64,000 bases of DNA from Ga0077555 sp050250755 (GTDB lineage: Bacteria > Pseudomonadota > Alphaproteobacteria > Rhizobiales > Hyphomicrobiaceae). The position numbers and the translations under genes are program-made. Within the stretch, counting starts at the first letter, position 1; each line of letters starts with the position of its first letter. Positions 28,476 to 35,976 of this stretch are shown piece after piece. Location of the stretch: assembly GCA_050250755.1 (NCBI GenBank), contig JBFWOB010000015.1, forward strand, positions 48,917-112,916. The letters are read 5' to 3'. The notes beneath the pieces were generated by a model that was not told the origin of the DNA, did no database searches, and saw nothing but the letters and a program-made list of their open reading frames with translations.

Positions 28476-28508
28476 CGTCGCCGCAGAGCTGGTTTTCTGC
28501 TCCGAAAG

Positions 28509-28538
28509 CTTGACGGCGGAGACGATGCTTTTCTATAG
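28509..28538 (+). promoter_or_regulatory. Predicted sigma-70 promoter of rpmB
   Basis: CTTGACG (-35, from 28509), a 17-base spacer and CTATAG (28533-28538) give a near-consensus alphaproteobacterial promoter. It lies in the adk-rpmB gap, about 120 bases before the rpmB ATG, and suggests rpmB is transcribed apart from the spc group. Confidence 0.65.
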
Positions 28539-28662
28539 GTTCCATAATGGTTTCGCCGGGAAAATTAAGGTGGGACCAACGATCTGGCAAATACCGGCCG
28601 TCCGAGAGTCTTCACGTCAGGTGAAGCCGTGCGGCGGCCCAGTGAATGACGAGGAGAGGACG

Positions 28663-28968
28663 ATGACGAGACGTTGCGAATTGACAGGGAAGCTGCCCAT
28701 GTCGGGTCAGCTTCGGAGCCACGCCGAGAACAAGAGCAAGCGGACCTTCAGGCCGAATCTTGTCAACGTGACGCTGATCAGCGACACGCTGAAGCGTCGC
28801 GTTCGACTGAAGATCAGCGCCCACGCGCTCCGTTCGGTCGAGCATCGCGGCGGCCTCGATGCGTTCCTTGCCAAGGCGAAGAGCGACGAGCTGTCTGATC
28901 GCTGCCGCAACCTGAAGCGCGAGATCGAGAAGCAGCGCGCCGCCACCACGGCAGAAGCCGCAGCCTGA
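28663..28968 (+). CDS. rpmB: 50S ribosomal protein L28
   Basis: L28 is a small late-assembly 50S protein. ATG 28663 after GAGGAGAGG gives 101 residues: MTRRCELTGKLP, RPNLVNVTLIS, then SAHALRSVEHRGGLDAFL, all typical of the alphaproteobacterial form. It stands alone, with its own promoter (28509) and terminator (29008-29048), in the place where rpsM-rpsK-rpoA-rplQ are normally found. Confidence 0.97.
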   Translation: MTRRCELTGKLPMSGQLRSHAENKSKRTFRPNLVNVTLISDTLKRRVRLKISAHALRSVEHRGGLDAFLAKAKSDELSDRCRNLKREIEKQRAATTAEAAA

Positions 28969-29007
28969 CCGTCTGCGACCTCGCTACGGTTGAGGTTTCG
29001 GAATGAA

Positions 29008-29048
29008 CAACAACATCCGTCGGCTCCTCTCGCCGGCGGGTGTTGTTG
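29008..29048. terminator. Bidirectional terminator between rpmB and the asparaginase gene
   Basis: A 16-bp stem with a few G-U pairs (29008-29023 with 29033-29048) encloses a nine-base loop, followed by GCGTGTTTTG on the plus strand. It lies between the convergent rpmB and asparaginase genes, about 18 bases before the asparaginase stop on the minus strand, so it can serve both. Confidence 0.7.
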
Positions 29049-29065
29049 CGTGTTTTGCCATTCTC

Positions 29066-30070
29066 TCAGTACGTGGCGATCATGCGGCTGATCTCGCCCT
29101 TGTCGGTCGTCCGTGACAACGCTAACGTCAACAAGATCCGCGCCTTCTGAGGCGTCAGATTGTCGGCGCTCAGCAGACCCGCTTCACGACTTTTCTGCGG
29201 GTGAAAGACCCGGCCCGATCCGGCGCGGGACGACGTAACGACGATAATCCCCGCCGCAACGGCTTCCTTGGCCGCTTCCGTCTCTGGCGGTGAAAGCAAT
29301 CCCGGCGCAAATGCGGCCAGTACGATCCCCTTCGCGCCCGCTTTGACGAATGCGCGTGTGGCGGTGCCATCGTCGCCCGCGTAGCTATAGGCAATATCGA
29401 CCCTAGGGACTGACTCGAGCTCTCGGATGTCGAATTCCGTATCCGGTGCTCGTTGCCGCAGCGGCTGCCGATAGTACGTGACGGCATCTCCGTCGGCGTG
29501 CCCGAGCACACCAAAGTCGGGGGTCCGGAATGTTTGCAACCGGGCAGTGGAAGTCTTTGTCACCTCGCGTGCAGCCTGGATCTCGTCATTGAGGCAGACC
29601 AGGACGCCGAGCCCACGTGAGGCTGGGTGTGCCGCGACACGCACGGCGTTGACCAGATTGAGACCCGCGTCCCCCGAGAGAGCGCTCGCCGGACGCTGTG
29701 CGCCGACCAGAACGATTGGAACGTTCACTTTTGCTGTCAGATTCAGCGCGTAGGCTGTCTCTTCGAGTGTGGCCGTTCCGTGCAGGATTACAATGCCAGC
29801 GAGATCTGGGTGATCTGTCACCGCCTTGTCAGCGGCAAGGACCAGCGATTTCCATTCTGGAAATGCGATGGCGGTCGATGGAATGGCTTTGAAGCGGATC
29901 GGGATGATATCGGCGACTTGCCGGACATCGCTAAAGCGTTCGACCATCTCGTCGGCTTCCAGCATCCGACCGGACGATGTGTATTCGAACAGATCGAGCG
30001 GCCCGATACCCGACAGAGACGTAATCGTGCCGCCGGTCCCAATAACGGCGACTTTCGGTTTGGTCGTCAC
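29066..30070 (-). CDS. Asparaginase (type II-like) with HGTAT second motif
   Basis: L-asparaginases hydrolyse L-asparagine to aspartate and ammonia. The 334-residue protein starts at GTG 30070 after GAGGGAAA. Motif 1 is GTGGTITS (residues 11-18) with the nucleophile threonine. Motif 2 reads HGTATLEETA, where the common form is HGTDT: the Asp that binds the substrate alpha-amino group in E. coli AnsB is Ala here. No signal peptide is seen, so it is likely cytoplasmic. I recall similar HGTAT proteins in other Rhizobiales, so this may be a subfamily with another amide substrate. Confidence 0.85.
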   Translation of the reverse strand: MTTKPKVAVIGTGGTITSLSGIGPLDLFEYTSSGRMLEADEMVERFSDVRQVADIIPIRFKAIPSTAIAFPEWKSLVLAADKAVTDHPDLAGIVILHGTATLEETAYALNLTAKVNVPIVLVGAQRPASALSGDAGLNLVNAVRVAAHPASRGLGVLVCLNDEIQAAREVTKTSTARLQTFRTPDFGVLGHADGDAVTYYRQPLRQRAPDTEFDIRELESVPRVDIAYSYAGDDGTATRAFVKAGAKGIVLAAFAPGLLSPPETEAAKEAVAAGIIVVTSSRAGSGRVFHPQKSREAGLLSADNLTPQKARILLTLALSRTTDKGEISRMIATY

Positions 30071-30218
30071 GGAAATTTCCCTCGCGATTGATGCCGATCG
30101 TTACCGTGGCATCAACGCGAACGCCCGTCGAGCAAACGCTTCCGGCACATCTGCCGGTCGATCGGGCGCCGCCGACAATTTGTCGGCGGAGCTGAGGTGA
30201 ACCGTTCGCTTGCCGCGA

Positions 30219-30713
30219 TCAGTCCTTGCCCTCACTCTTATTAGCGGCAGCAGCCTGAAGCTGTCCGTAGTTCTGAATGCCGATTTTATCGAGCAGATCG
30301 AGCTGGGTCTCGAGGAAGTCGATGTGCCCTTCCTCGTCCTCCAGAAGGTCCTCGAACAATTCCATCGAAACATAGTCCTTGTGCCCATGGCAGATGTCGC
30401 GCGCGCGGGTATAAAGCGCCTGCGCGTCATACTCGGCCGCTAGATCGCACTCGAGCACCTCTTTCAGGTTCTGCCCGATGCGCAACGGGGCGAGCGTCTG
30501 CATGTTGGGAAACCCTTCGAGGAAAATGATGCGCGACACCAGCTTGTCGGCGTGCTCCATTTCCTCGATCGATTCGGCGCGCTCCTTCTTGGCAAGCAAG
30601 GTGAAGCCCCAGTCGTCGAGCAGTCGATAATGCAACCAATACTGATTGATGGCCGCAAGCTCGTGCTTGAGCGCCTCATTCAGAATGTCGACAACGTCTT
30701 GCTTGCCTTTCAT
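30219..30713 (-). CDS. bfr: Bacterioferritin
   Basis: Bacterioferritin stores iron as a 24-mer with haem at dimer interfaces. The 164-residue protein has every ferroxidase ligand at its usual number: Glu18, Glu51, His54, Glu94, Glu127 and His130. Met52, the haem ligand, is also present (EEMEH). AGGAGA precedes the ATG. The gene for its reductase partner Bfd lies 72 bp upstream on the same strand. A short charged tail follows residue 150. Confidence 0.97.
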   Translation of the reverse strand: MKGKQDVVDILNEALKHELAAINQYWLHYRLLDDWGFTLLAKKERAESIEEMEHADKLVSRIIFLEGFPNMQTLAPLRIGQNLKEVLECDLAAEYDAQALYTRARDICHGHKDYVSMELFEDLLEDEEGHIDFLETQLDLLDKIGIQNYGQLQAAAANKSEGKD

Positions 30714-30785
30714 GCGCCTTCTCCTGGGAAACGAGCGGTGGCGAGAGCCAGTCCCGCACGGTCATCCCAGAGAAGGGCGCCGGCT

Positions 30786-31121
30786 TCAGGCGGACCGTAC
30801 GTCGAGATGAGCGCCGAGAGCCACCGCGTCATCTGACAATACAGCTTGTTTAGAACTATTCTTATTTACAATCAAGCGTAGCCTGTCCCGGATATGGGCG
30901 CATCGATAGCGGCAAATTTGTCCTCTCTTTTCAAGAGCTTCCAAGCGCTCATAAATAACCGTCACAGCGACGGGGGCGCATGTGCAACAATTCATCCGTT
31001 TCGAAAGCTCGCGGTAAACGAGCCCCGGCGTCGGAATCGGCGCATCCGGCTTGCTGAAGATTTCGACCAGAACGCGCTCGATGTCGCCGTCTGAGATCAC
31101 ATTGCACGAACAGATGATCAT
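30786..31121 (-). CDS. bfd: Bacterioferritin-associated ferredoxin-like (2Fe-2S) protein
   Basis: Bfd-type proteins bind a [2Fe-2S] cluster and reduce the ferric core of bacterioferritin to release iron. I start it at ATG 31121 (MIICSCNVISD); a TTG at 31136 would add five residues. CSC (residues 4-6) and a later CCTC (about 45-48) give the CXC...CXXC pattern of the family. At 111 residues it is longer than the classical 60-70, with a C-terminal half containing CRYRC that I do not recognise. Immediately upstream of bfr. Confidence 0.85.
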   Translation of the reverse strand: MIICSCNVISDGDIERVLVEIFSKPDAPIPTPGLVYRELSKRMNCCTCAPVAVTVIYERLEALEKRGQICRYRCAHIRDRLRLIVNKNSSKQAVLSDDAVALGAHLDVRSA

Positions 31122-31215
31122 GCGCCGTACTTCCAATTCAAAGCCCGTGATAGGCGGGCGTTAGGCAATTCTTTCAACCGTAGCCATTGACGTCAACGTC
31201 AGTCTTTGGCGGCAG

Positions 31216-31749
31216 CTATTGCAGGGTCTTCGTGGCAGGAGCGATCGTGGCGATGGCCGGGACGATCGATCCAGCCGACAGGACTTGATCCAATCCGAGC
31301 ATGGAGTCGGCGAAGTTCTGTGCCGTTTCCACGACTTCCTCGAGCCGTGCGCTCTCCGCCAGGGCGAATGCACACGCCCGCATCGCGGGACAGGTTTGGT
31401 GCTGGCATGCTGCGATCATCGAGACGGCAAGGCACTCGTCGCGGCAGAAGCTGCGGCACGCCGCTGGAAACACTTCGATGTCACGTCGTGCTGCGTTATC
31501 GACGGCGGCTACCCAGAGTGAAAGCTGCGTCAGCGCCACCCGCGCACCGGCGACCCCAAAGTGACCTTGATAGAGGTTGAACGCTCGTTCCCAGCAGCCG
31601 ATCTCACCAGTATCTCGACCAAGGATCCAATAGCGAAAGCCGAGTGCGACCAGTCGCTCCGGTCCTGGAAGGCACGGCGCGAATGAAATCTCGCAGGACT
31701 GCTCCTCATCGTAGCTGGGTGCTCTCGAGGCAAGGGCTTTGCTGCGCAT
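31216..31749 (-). CDS. Cysteine-rich protein of unknown function in the iron cluster
   Basis: I do not recognise the family with certainty. ATG 31749 is chosen because a GGAG lies upstream and residues before it lack any pattern; this gives 177 residues. The protein has many cysteines in clusters: CEISFAPC near the start, then AACRSFCRDEC and ACQHQTCPAMRAC in the second half. FRYWILGRDTGEIGCWE and RDECLAVSMIAACQ resemble a small conserved Rhizobiales family that, as I recall, sits near bfd or Rrf2 genes. No signal peptide or membrane segment. Same strand as bfd, bfr and the Rrf2 gene, so a role in iron or Fe-S handling is plausible but inferred. Confidence 0.7.
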   Translation of the reverse strand: MRSKALASRAPSYDEEQSCEISFAPCLPGPERLVALGFRYWILGRDTGEIGCWERAFNLYQGHFGVAGARVALTQLSLWVAAVDNAARRDIEVFPAACRSFCRDECLAVSMIAACQHQTCPAMRACAFALAESARLEEVVETAQNFADSMLGLDQVLSAGSIVPAIATIAPATKTLQ

Positions 31750-32087
31750 GACTGGCTCCGTCGAGCTTCTCTGGCGTTTCGCAACGTCCGGCGCGAGCGT
31801 CAGACGAGCGGCCAATTATCGACCTCGAGTGACGCCGGCAGTAGGGTGGCAGCAGACCATGCTGGATGCAGGGAGATCGGTGTGGTCCGGATCCCTCGAT
31901 ACCCGTCGCAAAGTTTGGCAGTCCCTGTGCCGTCGGACGACGCGGAGCTTCGATATATTGACTCTGCATCGCCACATTTGCTGCGGGTCGCGCGCGTGTC
32001 AAGGTATTGTCGAAAGCAATCAACGTATTGGAATTACTCTAATTTCAATGTTCAAGAAGATTGAGGCGAAGGCGTCTCTTTGATACG
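31750..32087 (-). promoter_or_regulatory. 338-base intergenic region upstream of the cysteine-rich gene, with palindrome
   Basis: This stretch lies between the Rrf2 gene and the cysteine-rich gene, both on the minus strand. It holds a 23-bp AT-rich inverted repeat at 32027-32049, listed separately, and a minus-strand TTGACA at 31997-32002 that could be a -35 element; no good -10 was found at 17 bases. No gene is supported here. I read it as the regulatory region of the 31749-30219 transcript. Confidence 0.45.
32027..32049. promoter_or_regulatory. 23-bp AT-rich palindrome, candidate iron-responsive operator
   Basis: ATTGGAATTA-CTC-TAATTTCAAT has ten-base arms with one mismatch. It is much richer in A and T than its surroundings and lies in the gap downstream of the Rrf2 gene and 278 bases upstream of the cysteine-rich gene start. 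It does not match the Irr (ICE) consensus or the RirA box as I know them. Binding by the neighbouring Rrf2 protein is an inference. Confidence 0.5.
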
Positions 32088-32600
32088 TCAGTTTTCGTTC
32101 GATCGCGCCGCCAGCCGGCTGATGGGCAGCACTCGCGCGGCGCGCGATTGAGACGATTTGCGTGGGCGAGTCGAACCACCTCGGCCTGGCGTTCCGCCCT
32201 CTGATTGCCCGGCCATGTCCGCCAGCGTATGCTGATCCAGAACGGCGACGAATGCCTCGAGTGCGTCATCCAGCACGCGATTGACGCCGCTCACGTCAGA
32301 GCGACCGGCCGGCTTACGAGGCTTATCGATATCAAGCTCGATATCGGTCGTTTCCATTGCCCGCACGATGTCGCCCATGCGGATTTGATCGGCGGGCCGC
32401 GCCAGAGTCACGCCGCCGTTGCGGCCGCGCGCTCCTAAAATGAGTTGGTGTCGCGACAGGATGTGAACGATCTTGAACACATTCTGCATGGTGAGATCGA
32501 GCGACGCGGCAAGCTCGACGACCTTGACGCGCTCGCCCTGCGCGCGTGCGCATTCGATCAGAATTCGGATGGCGTGGCCGGTCGATTTGTTCAGTCTCAT
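32088..32600 (-). CDS. Rrf2-family transcriptional regulator lacking the Fe-S cysteines
   Basis: Rrf2 proteins (IscR, NsrR, RirA) are dimeric winged-helix repressors that usually sense iron, Fe-S or NO through three cysteines. The 170-residue protein has the family start MRLNKSTGHAIRILIECA, the helix-turn-helix (VVELAASLDLTMQNVFKIVHIL, residues 28-49) and the RGRNGGVTLARPA wing. In the sensing region (residues 86-128) where relatives have three cysteines there is none; the only cysteine is Cys17. A basic, proline/serine-rich tail follows residue 135. Neighbours are hemP upstream and bfd/bfr downstream, so control of iron genes is likely, but the signal cannot be the usual cluster. Confidence 0.88.
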   Translation of the reverse strand: MRLNKSTGHAIRILIECARAQGERVKVVELAASLDLTMQNVFKIVHILSRHQLILGARGRNGGVTLARPADQIRMGDIVRAMETTDIELDIDKPRKPAGRSDVSGVNRVLDDALEAFVAVLDQHTLADMAGQSEGGTPGRGGSTRPRKSSQSRAARVLPISRLAARSNEN

Positions 32601-32752
32601 TGCACGTTGCCTGGCGGTTGCTGGGTGGCGAGCAGATGGTCCGCGATCCTATCGCAGGTCCGACACAAAAAGGACAGTGCTGATCACTCGTGGAGCACTT
32701 TCTTGGAGCATTTCGATTTGAGTGGGCTATCGGTCAGCGCCGGTGACGTTGG

Positions 32753-32932
32753 CTACTTGGTCAAGATCAGCTTGCCGCGGGCCGTGACCCGCAAGCGATA
32801 GTCCTCTCCATTGTGAACGATGATGATCTCCTTGCTCCCCTTCAGGATGGAGTCGATTGGAACGCGGGCCGGCGCCCGCCGCTCGTGCGGAGCCTTCTCC
32901 CTCGGCCCTATGTCCTTCTCGTCTTCAGCCAT
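32753..32932 (-). CDS. hemP: Hemin uptake protein HemP/HmuP family, 59 residues
   Basis: HemP (HmuP) is a small DNA-binding or accessory protein needed for expression of haem receptors in rhizobia and burkholderias. The short frame encodes 59 residues. The last 35 fit the family: VPIDSILKGSKEIIIVHNG, then EDYRLRVTARGKLILTK, with the conserved HNGxxYRLRxTxxGKLILTK end. The first 24 residues are charged and variable. It lies 152 bp upstream of the Rrf2 gene on the same strand. A minus-strand TTGACA (32982-32987) is 50 bases upstream. No haem receptor gene is in the window. Confidence 0.85.
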   Translation of the reverse strand: MAEDEKDIGPREKAPHERRAPARVPIDSILKGSKEIIIVHNGEDYRLRVTARGKLILTK

Positions 32933-33088
32933 TGCCCGCCCCGTGATCTCCGGGCGGCAAGCTGTTAAAGTAGACGAAAAATGTCAAGAAAATAGCGAGA
33001 GTGCCGACGGTATTCGTCTGCCGCCACCGGATCGTGCGGTGTTAGCCAAGAAATCGCTCAGGGCGCGAGGAGTGTCGTCGCCATCGCG

Positions 33089-33955
33089 TTAAGTGGTTTT
33101 CTCGACGGTGCGGCGTTCGACGGCGAGCATGGTTTCCAGCCCGATTGTCTTGTGAACCAGCTCCTGCTCCGCCTTGGCGCCGCTCTCTCCGAGGGTTGGA
33201 TCCATTTCATCGCGCGCCATGGCGGCATAGCAGTCGCGCAGCGCCTTATGGATGACCATCAAGGGGGTCGACGCATCGCAGATCAGCCGATAACCGAGGC
33301 TGCCGAGTTCGTCGAGCGAGAGGCCGAGCGCGCGGCGGCGATCATCCGACGTCAGTAGCATCATCGGTCCGCCGAGCTTCTCTGCTATGGTCACGACCTG
33401 GTCGGGCGTCTTGGCCAGCACATACAGCATGTCGGCACCGGCTTTGCGGTAGGCGTCCGCACGCCGGAACGCTTCGTCGAGGCCGTGCATGCGCGCTGCA
33501 TTCGTCCGGCCGATGATAACTGTCTCCGGATTGCGGCGGGCCGCAACGCATTCCTTGATCTTCGCGACCATCAGCTCGGTCGGAATGACGTGTTCGATAC
33601 CGATGTGATGATGCGCGCGCTTGGGAAGAATCTGGTCCTCAATCTCGATCGCGGCGAATCCGGCCGCCTCGGTCATGCCCATGGTTCGGTGCATGTGCAT
33701 GGGGTCGCCGAATCCGCATGCGCCGTCGAGCACGAGAGGAAGCGAGGATACCGCGCGAATGTCGAGTGCGGCCTGGCACATCTCCGAGATGTTGAGGTTC
33801 GCCTCAGTGACGCACTTCATGTAGCCGGTCGAGCCACCGCCGAGATAGGCAGCCTTGAAGCCGGCCTGCTCGGCAAGCTTCGCCATGATGGGATTCAGGA
33901 CGAGCGGGGCGACCAAAGGTCTGGGGCCGGCGATCATCTCGCGGAACGTGGGCAT
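33089..33955 (-). CDS. Isocitrate lyase/PEP mutase superfamily protein
   Basis: Members of this superfamily cleave or rearrange 2-substituted malate-like acids (methylisocitrate lyase, dimethylmalate lyase, oxaloacetate decarboxylase). The 288-residue length and segments such as LGGGSTGYMK, AAIEIEDQILPKR and VIIGRTNAARMHGLDEA fit it. The metal-site stretch reads LDGACGFGD, where relatives have DADTGYG: the second Asp is absent. The KKCGH lid motif of true isocitrate lyases is also missing (ILPKRAHHH). So substrate and even activity are uncertain. CGGAGA precedes the ATG. It is the last gene of a three-gene minus-strand group with an alkylsulfatase and an SDR. Confidence 0.85.
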   Translation of the reverse strand: MPTFREMIAGPRPLVAPLVLNPIMAKLAEQAGFKAAYLGGGSTGYMKCVTEANLNISEMCQAALDIRAVSSLPLVLDGACGFGDPMHMHRTMGMTEAAGFAAIEIEDQILPKRAHHHIGIEHVIPTELMVAKIKECVAARRNPETVIIGRTNAARMHGLDEAFRRADAYRKAGADMLYVLAKTPDQVVTIAEKLGGPMMLLTSDDRRRALGLSLDELGSLGYRLICDASTPLMVIHKALRDCYAAMARDEMDPTLGESGAKAEQELVHKTIGLETMLAVERRTVEKTT

Positions 33956-34007
33956 GGGCGTTTCTCCGGTGAGCTATGGCCACAGCCTGCCACTGGAGAT
34001 GGCCACG

Positions 34008-35930
34008 TCAATGGGAACGCGGTTCGATCACGGGGAACATCAGCCGGAATTCGTCCATCAACGACAGGAGCTCGACAAGTTTGTCGGCGTCACCAGCGAT
34101 ATGCACGAGGCCCTTGGCCTTGGCATCGTCAAGCGAGATCTGACCCATGAGGATTTGCCCCACAACGGCACGCTCGAGTGCGACGGTGGCGTCCGCGGCG
34201 GCGTCCTGCTTGTCCGCCAGATACGTTAGCGCCGCGTTCTCGAGGTTCAAGACATAGCGCTCGCCGATATCGGTGAAGGTCCAGTTGATGACGATGCGTT
34301 TGCCCTCGGCTTTGGGACCATTGAGGCGTACGCCAAGATAATCGAAGAACAGCGGAATGGTCAGCGCTTTGACGACATCAGGGCTCACCGGCGCGCGCGC
34401 GTTGATCGGCGGTGTGCCGTGACGAAGCTCATAGGCGCCGAGCAGGTAGGCGTTGCGCCACGTTGCCGATTCTGCCTGATAGCCAAGCTGCTCGTAAGCG
34501 TCTGCAGCCAGCGTGCGAGCCTCAATATTCTGAGGTTCCGCGAACACAACCTGGCTCATCACATCGGCCACCCAGCGATAATCGCCGGTCTCAAAATCCT
34601 CGCGCGCTTTGGTGATGGCGGCTGCGGCACCGCCCATGTACGCAACTGCACGTTTCGCGCGTTCGGCGGGCGGGTGCGGGTTGAGGTTGGCTGGATTGGC
34701 GTCGTACCAGCCGATATAGCGTTGATAGATGGACTTCGAGTTATGGCTGAGGGTGCCGTAGAAGCCACGCACGCTCCACTCCTGCTCAAGGCTGGGCGGG
34801 AAGCGCAACTCTTCGGCGATCTCGGCGGACCTCAGACCGTGGCTCATCAGGCGTACGGTCTGGTCGTGCATGAATTTGTAGGCGTCGCGTTGCTTGGCGA
34901 GGAAATCGAGCACGCGGCCGTTACCCCAAACGGGCCAATGATGCTGGGCAAATACGACGTCTGCCTTGGGTGCGTAGGCCTCACGCGCTTCGTTCAGATA
35001 TTTCGCCCAGGCGAGCGCATCGCGGACCTGCGCTCCGCGGATCGGGTAGACGTTGTGCAGATTGTGCGTGGCGTTCTCGGCGAGATTGAGTGCCTTCAGG
35101 CCGGGATAGAACATATGCATTTCAGCCTTCGCCTCGGTGTCGGGCGTGAGCTGGAAGATGATCTCGACGCCGTCGATGGTGTGAATCTCGATCGGCTGCT
35201 TGATGATCTGCGTCGGTGGGATCAGCGTGACAGTGCCGCGCGACGTGACTTTGCCAAGGCCCGCATCGACCTGACCGCGCGGTCCCCGAAATAGCGTTGC
35301 GCCGAACTGAAACTGCGCACGGCGACTCATGGGCAGGCCGGCGATGACATTCTCGGCCGTCACTTCCTCGAGGAAGCGATCGGGTGCGATGATCGTGACG
35401 TTGCCGGCGAGAACGTCTTTCTCGTCCACGACGCCCCGCACGCCGCCATAGTGATCCACATGGCTATGTGAATAGATGACGGCGGTGACGGGTTTTCGGT
35501 CGCGATGCGCATAGTAGAGCTCGAGGCCGGCGCGGGCAGTCTCGGTCGAGACCAACGGGTCGATGATGATGACGCCGCGCATGCCCTCGATGATAGTCAT
35601 GTTCGAGATGTCGAAGCCGCGCACCTGGTAGATGCGATCCGTGACTTCGAACAGGCCGTTGTGCATGTTGAGGCGCGCCTGGCGCCACAGACTGGGATTT
35701 ACCGTATCGGGCGCGTCGGTATGCGCGAGAAATGCGTACTCTCGCAGGTTCCAGACGACGCGGCCGCGATCGTTCCGAATCTCGACCTCCGGCAGCGTCG
35801 CGATGTGGCCGCGGGCAGCGTCCGTGAAGTCCTGGGTGTCGCCGAACGGCAGCGCATCACGCAGCGAAGCGTTGTGATGGCATGTCGCGGGGGTAGCGTC
35901 CTTCGGTGCGTTTGCTGCGTCGTCGGACAT
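34008..35930 (-). CDS. Alkyl/aryl-sulfatase, metallo-beta-lactamase fold (SdsA1/YjcS type)
   Basis: These group III sulfatases hydrolyse primary alkyl sulfates such as SDS through a two-zinc site. I start it at ATG 35930 (MSDDAANAPK) after GGAG; longer starts add an Arg-rich stretch without homology. The protein is 640 residues. The zinc motif is SHSHVDHYGG (His155, His157, Asp159, His160). NLAENATHNLHNVYPIRGAQVRD gives further ligands and family identity. The C-terminal third has the dimerisation domain and the SCP2-like domain. No signal peptide is visible, whereas SdsA1 is exported, so this one appears cytoplasmic. The SDR gene is 46 bp upstream. Confidence 0.93.
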   Translation of the reverse strand: MSDDAANAPKDATPATCHHNASLRDALPFGDTQDFTDAARGHIATLPEVEIRNDRGRVVWNLREYAFLAHTDAPDTVNPSLWRQARLNMHNGLFEVTDRIYQVRGFDISNMTIIEGMRGVIIIDPLVSTETARAGLELYYAHRDRKPVTAVIYSHSHVDHYGGVRGVVDEKDVLAGNVTIIAPDRFLEEVTAENVIAGLPMSRRAQFQFGATLFRGPRGQVDAGLGKVTSRGTVTLIPPTQIIKQPIEIHTIDGVEIIFQLTPDTEAKAEMHMFYPGLKALNLAENATHNLHNVYPIRGAQVRDALAWAKYLNEAREAYAPKADVVFAQHHWPVWGNGRVLDFLAKQRDAYKFMHDQTVRLMSHGLRSAEIAEELRFPPSLEQEWSVRGFYGTLSHNSKSIYQRYIGWYDANPANLNPHPPAERAKRAVAYMGGAAAAITKAREDFETGDYRWVADVMSQVVFAEPQNIEARTLAADAYEQLGYQAESATWRNAYLLGAYELRHGTPPINARAPVSPDVVKALTIPLFFDYLGVRLNGPKAEGKRIVINWTFTDIGERYVLNLENAALTYLADKQDAAADATVALERAVVGQILMGQISLDDAKAKGLVHIAGDADKLVELLSLMDEFRLMFPVIEPRSH

Positions 35931-35976
35931 GCTCGCTCCATTGATTGTTGTCGGTCGCCCGTGTGGAGAGGTGGCG

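Noticed and set aside
31739..32083. Plus-strand frame of 114 codons in the iron-block gap
   Set aside because: Codon pattern is not coding-like and it spans the palindrome and the start of the neighbouring gene.
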